From contig JAPLSI010000061.1 in the NCBI GenBank assembly GCA_026398715.1, forward strand, positions 1 through 21,746: a stretch of 21,746 nt of DNA, read 5' to 3'. The position numbers and the translations under genes are program-made. Below the pieces are notes generated by a model that saw only the letters and a program-made list of their open reading frames with translations, had not been told where the DNA came from and did not search any database. Source of the DNA: Gammaproteobacteria bacterium. Its GTDB lineage: Bacteria > Pseudomonadota > Gammaproteobacteria > Xanthomonadales > Xanthomonadaceae. How positions within the stretch are numbered: position 1 is the first letter of the stretch; each line of letters starts with the position of its first letter. Of this stretch, positions 7,629 through 13,758 are shown piece by piece.

Positions 7629-9328
7629 CGTGGCGCCTCCGGAGTTGCAACAGGTAACAGGGCAAAAACCGTCGTGAAGCCTTGCCAGCCGGTGCCAATT
7701 TCGAACGGCCCCTGCCATTCGCTGCCGACCCGACCCAGCGCGCGGGCGCCTGGTTCAGGCGCTCGCCGGGCGCGGTAACGGTAAAGCAGCATACGCCCGT
7801 CTTCAGTGATCACCAGCAGGGCGCCGCCACCGACCGGAATGACCTGGCGAAATTGCTGCCAGCCACTCAGGGCGATGGTTTGCGGCCCCCGCCACTGGAA
7901 GTCGCCGTTGGCGAAACCATCGTGGTGATACAGCACCAGGCTACCGTCGGGCTTGACGGCATAGATGACGCCATTGCCTTCGGAAAACACCTGCTTGAAA
8001 TCATTCCAGCCCGAACCCACCACCCTCGCCGGACTCCAGGTGGCTGAGCCATTGGCGTAGCCGGCATTTCGATTCCAGACCAGCGTACCGTCGTCGCGGA
8101 TCGCGTAGACGATGCCGTCACCGCCGGAAAATATGTGGCTATAGATCCAGCCGTTGCCGACATCGGCCGGGCCTGTCCAGGCGTAGGCACCATCATTGAA
8201 TCCGTCGTGGCGGTACCAATACAGATGGCCGTCATCCGCCAGCCCGTAGACGCTGTTGCCTCCTGCGGGAATGACGGCGCGGAATCCGCCCCAGCCGCCA
8301 CCAACCTTTTTCGGTCCTTGCCAATCGGCAGCACCGCTGTCCTTTCGATACCAGTAAAGGTCGCCACTTTTGTCTATCGCGTAGACCCACATCGGCTGGT
8401 AGTTGGGCGGCGTGGTGCCGAACTTGCCGATGAACTGTGGTTCCGGTTCGGGCGTGAACGCACCGAGGTAGCGATTGATCTCGTCCCAGACCGGCGCGAT
8501 CTGCGCGTCGTAGCAGCGCGGCGTGTCGGACACCCAATTCCAGGCTTCGTAGTCGCCTGGCTTGGGGCCCGGCCCGGCCCACGTGCCACAGGCGTGGCCG
8601 TCCAGGCAGTTGAAGTCGCAGGCCGAATGCACACCGACGATTTCGCCACCGGCCTTGTGCAGATTAGCGAAGGACGGACCGCCGCTGTCGCCGCCGGCGA
8701 TCATCAGCTTGTCATTGCGGTCGTAGCCGTAGATGCCCTCGCTGGCACCGTTCACATTGAATCGGCCGGAGCGGTACATCGGATCGCCCGACGATGGCTG
8801 CGCGTCATCGCCGGCTCCGGAAGCGAGCATGCTGATGCCCTGCCCGTACGCGGTGATGGCCAGCGGATCCACTTGGTCGAGGTAGGCGTTTCGATTGTAT
8901 TTACGCGTCGAGCCATTGACCTCGAAGGGTGCATCCAGGCGAATGATCGCGATATCGGCGGGCCGGAAACTGATGATGCGGATGGAACGCCGGCTTTGCC
9001 CGCCACCCCAGGCGGCGGCGACCGTCGCGCTGTCCTGCGCATCGACGCGGAATCCATCGGGCGCGTTCATGTCTGCGGTATCCACGCAGTGCGCGGCGGT
9101 AATCACCCACTCGTTTCGCAGCAGCGAGGCGCTGCAACTGCCGCCGTTTAGCGTCACCAGTCCGTAGGCTTCCTGGGTCTTCACATCAACCGGCGGCCCC
9201 CCAACCAAGGGTTGCGAGATCGTTCCCAGCCTGCCGTCGCGGTCGGCTTGCCGTGCAAGCGCCGACGCCGAAAAACCTGTGAGTGTCATTGCCGCAAGTG
9301 CGAATGCGATTGCCGGCGCGCGCGTCAT
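7625..9328 (-). CDS. Secreted trypsin-like serine protease fused to a tachylectin-2-like propeller
   Basis: ATG 9328 (GGAG, 7 nt upstream) gives 567 residues with a signal peptide ending at about ALA25. Residues ~40-290 form an S1 (chymotrypsin-fold) protease. The triad is readable: His80 in TAAHC, Asp125 in ADIAIIRLD, Ser215 in GGDSGGPS. The Cys pair CSASLL/HC brackets the His as usual, and extra cysteines occur at 237-272. Residues ~313-560 contain five repeats of the type 'G.LYWYRHDG....W.GP..VG.GW..F..V.', the signature of tachylectin-2-type five-bladed propellers that bind GlcNAc/GalNAc. The likely role is a secreted protease targeted to a glycan surface. It is the only operon member with a recognisable enzymatic fold and intact catalytic residues. 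The 156-nt gap upstream could hold a secondary promoter, but I see no convincing one. Confidence 0.9.
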   Translation of the reverse strand: MTRAPAIAFALAAMTLTGFSASALARQADRDGRLGTISQPLVGGPPVDVKTQEAYGLVTLNGGSCSASLLRNEWVITAAHCVDTADMNAPDGFRVDAQDSATVAAAWGGGQSRRSIRIISFRPADIAIIRLDAPFEVNGSTRKYNRNAYLDQVDPLAITAYGQGISMLASGAGDDAQPSSGDPMYRSGRFNVNGASEGIYGYDRNDKLMIAGGDSGGPSFANLHKAGGEIVGVHSACDFNCLDGHACGTWAGPGPKPGDYEAWNWVSDTPRCYDAQIAPVWDEINRYLGAFTPEPEPQFIGKFGTTPPNYQPMWVYAIDKSGDLYWYRKDSGAADWQGPKKVGGGWGGFRAVIPAGGNSVYGLADDGHLYWYRHDGFNDGAYAWTGPADVGNGWIYSHIFSGGDGIVYAIRDDGTLVWNRNAGYANGSATWSPARVVGSGWNDFKQVFSEGNGVIYAVKPDGSLVLYHHDGFANGDFQWRGPQTIALSGWQQFRQVIPVGGGALLVITEDGRMLLYRYRARRAPEPGARALGRVGSEWQGPFEIGTGWQGFTTVFALLPVATPEAPR

Positions 9329-9484
9329 CTTCCTTCTCCGCAGAGGGTGGCTTGGTGATGGCGCGCCCGAGGCTTGTCCCCGGCGGCGCGACAGTGTTTT
9401 TCCAGGCGTGGACTGACTTTTTCTGGTGTATCCCACATGAGACGCCGCGCACGTTTAAAAGCGGACAGAGTTGGCCGGGCGGCC

Positions 9485-10858
9485 TCAGGGGCCATAGTTG
9501 CGGGTGAAGTGGAAGTTCGCCGATTCGTCAAATCCTGGCTGCGAAGCGGGGTCGAGGCTGGCGCGGATGTTCTGTGACTCCGTAGTCACTGCCGCAACGC
9601 CCTGCCCGCCCAACGCCGGATCGCCAAACAGGGCAGTGCCAACATCAAAACCGAATCGCCACGCCGGATCGCTACTGGACCTGCGCATATTGCCGACCGA
9701 ATAGTCGGTTCGCGCGACGGCGGAGCCGACGGCGGCGAGGCGATCCAGTTCGGCCTGGTCGACCAGGTTCGACACCGGCATGTTGGTGGTCTCGCCCAAC
9801 TTCAGGCAGCGCGCTTCAAGCCCTGGCGCAGCGGGCGAATTGCGGGCGCGTGCGGATCGGGCGGCGTCGCAAATGGGTGGCGCCGGACCGGTGGTCCTGA
9901 CCCGGCCCAGGAACAAGCCGGATTTTTCGCTGGCATTGGCTTCATCAAGGGATGTCGCATCGCACGTTGCCAGGTCCAACGCACTCCAATCCGCGCGCTC
10001 GCTCGGGTTTCCCTGCTGGTAGCTCGTACCCTCGGCGCGTCCCGCCGAATTGATCGAACCGGTGTAGATGCCCGTTGTAGAGTTGTTCCAATTGGCCGTG
10101 AAGTTGATCGCGTTGCCCGACACGCCGCCCTGGATGGAACCGTCGATGCGCGACGATGAATTCCCTGTGCCTTCTTCGTGAAGGTACATGGCATCGCCGC
10201 GGAAGTTGGTTCCTTCCTGCTTCAATTTGGTCCACATGGTCATGTGGGTGTTGGTCTGCGATATGCCCGTCCAGGCTGAAACATTCCATCGCTGGCACGC
10301 GTTGACTGGCGCCACGGGCTTCACGCGCCCCAGTGCCACGGCCGGCTTGCCGTCGGCGCCCCGGGGCGTACCTGCCGTCGGCGCGGACGACAATCCGCCA
10401 GCAGAAAGCCGGTCGAACCCCAACCTGCAGCTGGCACTGCGCTCGCTGGACCATGTGGCGTAGGTATCGGGATGATTCCGGTCACGCGTGCCGCCTGCCA
10501 TCGCGCCATCGGGCTTGATCACGCCGTTGTAGATGCCCACGGAATTGCCGATGTCCCAATACACGGTGAACTGAAACCGGTCGCCATCGATACTGCCGTC
10601 GAGCGTGCCGATCCAGGCGATATCCTGGCCGCCTTCAGGGCCTACCTCGACGTAGCGCGCCGTCCCCCGGATCTCGCGCCCCGATTGCTGTAGTTCGAAT
10701 TGCGCAGGCGTGCCATTGCTCTGGTTGAATTTCCAGGCTCCATTCAAGTCCCATTCGAGACAGTTGGCTTGCGCTGCGTCGGGGACCAAACCAAGGGCGC
10801 CAATCATCGTCCCAAGCCAAACCAACACGCCGCTTCGTTCGAATCGCTTCATTGTCAT
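9485..10858 (-). CDS. Exported protein: two beta-rich W/NG repeats, C-x20-C box and GFD module (paralogue)
   Basis: Family not recognised. 457 residues with signal peptide ending about DAAQA. Domain order is the same as in the 4861-6231 product. Repeat 1 runs from CLEWDLNGAWKFNQSNG to SERSASC, with GSIDGDRFQFTVYW and VGIYNGVI. Repeat 2 runs from CQRWNVSAW to LDLATC, with INFTANWNNSTTGIYTGSI. Linkers contain ALGRV and FLGRV. The box ICDAARSARARNSPAAPG continues LEARC. The final module has WRFGFDVGTALFGDPALGG, IRASLD and GFDESANFHFTRNYGP. Repeat 2 is more diverged than repeat 1. ATG 10852 is an alternative start. It lies 30 nt after the preceding gene. Two copies of this 450-residue architecture in one operon suggest duplication followed by specialisation. 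Confidence 0.8.
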   Translation of the reverse strand: MTMKRFERSGVLVWLGTMIGALGLVPDAAQANCLEWDLNGAWKFNQSNGTPAQFELQQSGREIRGTARYVEVGPEGGQDIAWIGTLDGSIDGDRFQFTVYWDIGNSVGIYNGVIKPDGAMAGGTRDRNHPDTYATWSSERSASCRLGFDRLSAGGLSSAPTAGTPRGADGKPAVALGRVKPVAPVNACQRWNVSAWTGISQTNTHMTMWTKLKQEGTNFRGDAMYLHEEGTGNSSSRIDGSIQGGVSGNAINFTANWNNSTTGIYTGSINSAGRAEGTSYQQGNPSERADWSALDLATCDATSLDEANASEKSGLFLGRVRTTGPAPPICDAARSARARNSPAAPGLEARCLKLGETTNMPVSNLVDQAELDRLAAVGSAVARTDYSVGNMRRSSSDPAWRFGFDVGTALFGDPALGGQGVAAVTTESQNIRASLDPASQPGFDESANFHFTRNYGP

Positions 10859-10888
10859 GGCCCTACTTTCTCGTTGCGAACTTCCGGG

Positions 10889-11779
10889 TCAGGGCGTGCC
10901 GCCCTGCTCGCGACACTGGCGCTCGAGCCCGGGGGCCGCGGGCGAATTGCGCGCACGGGCGGAGCGTGCGGAAACACAGATGGGTGGGTCGGGCGGGGCG
11001 TTGACCGCGTCCCGAACGGCATCGTTGCGCGCCGTGGTTTCGGTAGCGTTGCCGCGCGCGGCGTCGATGATTCGCGTCGGCCCACGCGGCGTTTTCGTCG
11101 CCGTCGGCGATGTCGGCGGCGGCCCCTGATACATCGCCGGCGTCCAATATCTCGAATAGCCCGATTGCAGGTACCCTTCCCCGTGATCGGCCGTGCCGAA
11201 ACGCCAATAGTGACTCGGGTCCGCCAGATACGGCGGCACGTTTATGGCGTCCGGGTATTTTTCGGCGACGTTGGGCGATTCGTCTTCGGGCAATCCTTTC
11301 ATGGCCCGCTCCCACTGACCACTTACGACCATCACTTGCTGTATCCGGGTAAGGTCGGATGGGCGGAACCGGAAGTCTTCCGGGCTGCATTCACCTGGCT
11401 GCAGGTTTCGTCCTGAACGGTCGGGCGGAAGCGCGCTGTGCCTGAAATCAATGACTATGGTCGCAACCCTGACCCACGGCGGCAGGTTCATCCACGCTGG
11501 TGCCTGGTCGCTGCCGCCGCTGCTTATCCGCAGCCCGGGGCCACCGCGACAAATCATCCAGAAGCCCACGCCGCGGTTGACGCGGTTGACCGCAAACGTC
11601 GTCTCGATACCGGCGGTGACGCCGTCGGTGGGCGCGGATGCGCGGTCCACCGCCATGCCGAGCGAACCTGGATCGGGATTTGGCAGGGCCAATGGGTCCT
11701 GGGCCTGTACGGCGGCAACTGACATCCAGGCGGCCGCCAATAACAGCGCGCACAGCGCCTTGGGAGATTCCCGATCCAT
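10889..11779 (-). CDS. Exported protein of unknown function ending in the C-x20-C box
   Basis: Not recognised. ATG 11779 has an AGGAGG Shine-Dalgarno 10 nt upstream and leads at once into a signal peptide (KALCALLLAAAWMSVAAVQA), giving 296 residues. An upstream ATG at 11833 overlaps the preceding stop as ATGA, but it has a weak ribosome site and would bury the signal peptide. The mature part has an early NRVNRGVGFWMICRGGPG segment, two Cys in the body, a WxRFGTADHGEGYLQSGYSRYW stretch and a proline/threonine-rich region. It then has an alanine/asparagine-rich, probably helical segment and the terminal box SARARNSPAAPGLE within C-x20-C, ending EQGGTP. No enzymatic motif is visible. Confidence 0.72.
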   Translation of the reverse strand: MDRESPKALCALLLAAAWMSVAAVQAQDPLALPNPDPGSLGMAVDRASAPTDGVTAGIETTFAVNRVNRGVGFWMICRGGPGLRISSGGSDQAPAWMNLPPWVRVATIVIDFRHSALPPDRSGRNLQPGECSPEDFRFRPSDLTRIQQVMVVSGQWERAMKGLPEDESPNVAEKYPDAINVPPYLADPSHYWRFGTADHGEGYLQSGYSRYWTPAMYQGPPPTSPTATKTPRGPTRIIDAARGNATETTARNDAVRDAVNAPPDPPICVSARSARARNSPAAPGLERQCREQGGTP

Positions 11780-11829
11780 GCGCTGCCGGCCTCCTGTTGG
11801 CGCACGACGCGTGCACACGGCTGAGTGGT

Positions 11830-12135
11830 TCATGGCGTCTTCGGAACGACCTGCGCCGGCACCGGCGTGGCTGCCGGTTGCGGCACGGGCTTCCACTTGC
11901 GCGCCTTCTTGACGGCAACCGCTGCAGGCGCGGGCTTGCCGCTGACGATGATGATGGCAGCGTTGTCCTGCTTGGTTTCGCTGACCTCGCCCGTCGTAAT
12001 GCGCGGCGGAAGCGGCTGCGGATTCAAGCTGGCCGTGGCTGCGTACGACGAACCCGCCTGGCAGCCGGCCGCGACGACAAGCGAAACCAGGATATTGCGC
12101 ATCGGCTTGCGATGGCGCGATGGATAGTTGCCCAT
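11830..12135 (-). CDS. Small exported protein with an LNPQPLPP motif
   Basis: A 101-residue product from ATG 12135, preceded by GAGGAG at 8 nt. A basic start (MGNYPSRHRKPMRN) leads to a hydrophobic stretch ILVSLVVAAGCQAGSSYA. This may be a signal peptide, or with VAAGC a weak lipobox. Directly after it comes SLNPQPLPPR, a motif I recall from many proteobacterial proteins of unknown role. The rest is short, with a hydrophobic AAIIIVSG strand, a basic KKARKWKP patch and an alanine/proline-rich tail. It sits 23 nt from the lipoprotein gene upstream. Real gene status is supported by the ribosome site, operon position and signal-like start; function unknown. Confidence 0.62.
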   Translation of the reverse strand: MGNYPSRHRKPMRNILVSLVVAAGCQAGSSYAATASLNPQPLPPRITTGEVSETKQDNAAIIIVSGKPAPAAVAVKKARKWKPVPQPAATPVPAQVVPKTP

Positions 12136-12158
12136 GGACTTGTCTCCTCGTGCCTGTT

Positions 12159-12695
12159 TCACATTCTTGCCTTGGCGGTATCGAAAATCTTCTTCGCAGC
12201 CGCGGGCGCATTGTCCACACCGGAAAAGGTAATGGTCATCAGGTCTGGCCCGGTCCGGATCATCAGGCTGGTGCCTACCGAAATGGCCTGGTCGCCGATG
12301 CCGTCGTAAGGACTGGTGATGCCGGGCTCGACTTGCGACATCGCGCCTGCCGACTTCATGGCAAGCTCGCCCTCGCCCCACTCCACCGACAGTTCGACAT
12401 ACGGGCTGATGCCTTTCACTGCGGTGTAGATGCACTCGGTCTTTCCCGAAGATCCTTCGTTGGGCTGCGCGGCAACTTCGCCGCCCACGATCGCCGACAT
12501 TTCGCTGGCGGTGACCATGTCGCAGGCCAGCGGCTTGGGCGCTTCCGCAACGAGGGCATCGGCGGCGGCCGTTGGCAGCGTGGCCGCCGCCCCAGAGTCA
12601 TCCGAAGGCGCTGCCGTCGGCTTCGAGCAACCTGCCAAGGCCAACGACAAGACGACGGAAGTAACGAGGGCTGCAAATTCGATGTTGCGTTTCAT
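12159..12695 (-). CDS. DUF3558-like lipoprotein
   Basis: ATG 12695, with AAGGA 8 nt upstream, gives 178 residues. The N-terminus MKRNIEFAALVTSVVLSLALAGC is a textbook lipoprotein signal with lipobox LAGC, followed by a low-complexity Ala/Pro/Ser linker. The mature domain starts LACDMVTASEMSAIVGGEV and has a second Cys in KTECIYT, then an alternating beta-type pattern and a C-terminal helix (PAAAKKIFDTAKARM). A 'C-D-(L/M)-(V/L)-T...(V/M)...(L/I)G' start with a later paired Cys is the pattern of DUF3558-like small lipoproteins; this assignment is from memory of the pattern and is moderate. It may tether part of the operon's products to the envelope. Confidence 0.75.
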   Translation of the reverse strand: MKRNIEFAALVTSVVLSLALAGCSKPTAAPSDDSGAAATLPTAAADALVAEAPKPLACDMVTASEMSAIVGGEVAAQPNEGSSGKTECIYTAVKGISPYVELSVEWGEGELAMKSAGAMSQVEPGITSPYDGIGDQAISVGTSLMIRTGPDLMTITFSGVDNAPAAAKKIFDTAKARM

Positions 12696-12757
12696 GCGTC
12701 CGATCCTTTTGGAGAATTTCACTGGTTGTCGATGGCATTGCGTCGGGATGCGTTCGT

Positions 12758-13609
12758 TCACAGGCTTCCTCCGGCTTGCACGCACTGGCGGGCCAGACCG
12801 GGCGCGGCCGGAGAATTGCGCGCGCGTGCACTGCGTGCGGAGGCGCAGATGGGGGGATCGGGCTTCGCTGCTTCACGCATTGCCTCGATGGCCGCGGAGT
12901 GCCGCGAGTCACTGGCAACCTCGGTGGCGCTGTCGTCTATGTACGGGTCAGCCGGCAGTGAGGGACGCGCCGGTTTCGATTCCTGGCGGTAGTCTGAATT
13001 GCCCGTTCCGAAGCCGGCATCGGACGCTGCCTTGAAACGAAACCGGTCCACCGGAGCGATGACGCCGCGAGAAATCGGGAATCGCCTGGTCGGCAATTGG
13101 CCCCAGGTCTGGTGCAGTTCGACGGGTGCGTCGTCGCCCATCCGCGTGCAACTGGCTTCGGCCAGCCATGGATCGCGCTCGCAGCGCGCCTGGAAGGTGA
13201 CGCGCTCCAGATACTCCGCCCCGCCCTCCTGCGCGCGCGTGTCGGGCGACAGTCGGTCGTTGCTGGTGATGCTGATGACTTCGGACGCATTGTGCTCGCC
13301 TGGATCCGTCGCGCCCGGGGCCCAGATTCCCAACACGCTGAAGGAAACCGACTTGCTGTGGTCTGCGTTGGAGCACACGCCGCGGAAGTTGTAGGCGGCG
13401 ACTGGCCAGGCTGGAGACTTGTTGTAGCTGGGGTCCTGGGTCAGGCCCAGCACCCTGCAATCCAGCGCCAGCCGGGCCTCCGGCCCGTCGGCGCAGCCCA
13501 ACAGTGGACAGGCCAGGTCTTCGAGAAAGCCCGCCTTTGCGTCTCCACTGCCGAAAGGTGCCAGCGCCATGGCAACCAGCAGCCAGGCAATGCGTGTGTC
13601 ACGAACCAT
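12758..13609 (-). CDS. Exported protein, first gene of the operon, with C-x20-C box
   Basis: Function unknown. 283 residues from ATG 13609 (GGGG 7 nt upstream). A signal peptide ends about GDAKA, then GFLEDLACPLLGCADGP. The body shares long blocks with the 6285-7628 product (CSNADHSKSV, ITSNDRLSPDTR, RDPWL, TWGQLPTRRFPI) but lacks its inserted segment. The C-terminus has SDSRHSAAIEAMREAAKPDPPIC followed by the SARARNSPAAPGLA box, ending CVQAGGSL. Multiple paired cysteines fit an oxidising periplasmic or extracellular location. It lies just downstream of the 11-bp repeat operator, so it should be the promoter-proximal gene. The shared ~190-residue N-terminal domain appears in no protein family I can name. 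Confidence 0.8.
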   Translation of the reverse strand: MVRDTRIAWLLVAMALAPFGSGDAKAGFLEDLACPLLGCADGPEARLALDCRVLGLTQDPSYNKSPAWPVAAYNFRGVCSNADHSKSVSFSVLGIWAPGATDPGEHNASEVISITSNDRLSPDTRAQEGGAEYLERVTFQARCERDPWLAEASCTRMGDDAPVELHQTWGQLPTRRFPISRGVIAPVDRFRFKAASDAGFGTGNSDYRQESKPARPSLPADPYIDDSATEVASDSRHSAAIEAMREAAKPDPPICASARSARARNSPAAPGLARQCVQAGGSL

Positions 13610-13664
13610 GGTTCTACCCCGCGCGATGCGTTTTGCCGACTATCCGGCGCGCGCACGCCATCGT

Positions 13665-13697
13665 CCTTAAGGCAATCTAAGGTGCGCCTTAATTTTT
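13665..13697 (-). promoter_or_regulatory. Triple 11-bp direct-repeat operator upstream of the ten-gene operon
   Basis: On the plus strand three 11-nt units begin at 13665, 13676 and 13687 with CCTTAA, TCTAAG and CCTTAA. The 11-bp phasing is what OmpR/PhoB-type winged-helix proteins bind. The near edge lies 55 nt before the ATG at 13609. A possible -10 (GATAGT, minus strand, 13644-13639) lies 20 bp from the repeats, so they would abut or overlap the -35 region. The same arrangement occurs at 16616-16648. The divergent regulator starts at 13759, so autoregulation is possible. Confidence 0.72.
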
Positions 13698-13758
13698 CGT
13701 GCCGCCGGGGCTACCATGGCGTCGTGCCCCACTCACGCCCTCCGCCGCGATCCCCGTT

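Larger units (their letters stand above)
3543..13609 (-). other. Probable ten-gene operon of mostly exported proteins
   Basis: Ten co-directional genes run from 13609 down to 3543. Several junctions overlap by four bases (7625-7628 and 4445-4448), and most other gaps are 5-62 nt; the largest, 156 nt, lies at 9329-9484 before the protease gene. The only strong regulatory region seen is upstream of 13609. Seven of the ten products start with a signal peptide or lipoprotein signal, an eighth has a possible one, and the last two are membrane proteins. Five share a C-x20-C module. No clear terminator precedes mraZ. Confidence 0.7.

Noticed and set aside
9329..9484. A third 11-bp repeat operator before the protease gene
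   Set aside because: No CCTTA/TCTAA-type units at 11-bp spacing are present in this gap.
11780..12220. In-frame N-terminal extension of the 10889-11779 gene to 12220
   Set aside because: It overlaps two real genes out of frame and would bury a good signal peptide; AGGAGG before ATG 11779 decides the start.
13699..13758. GTG 13699 as start of the regulator
   Set aside because: It abuts the repeat array and adds 20 residues unlike the family N-terminus; GTG 13759 places the winged helix normally.
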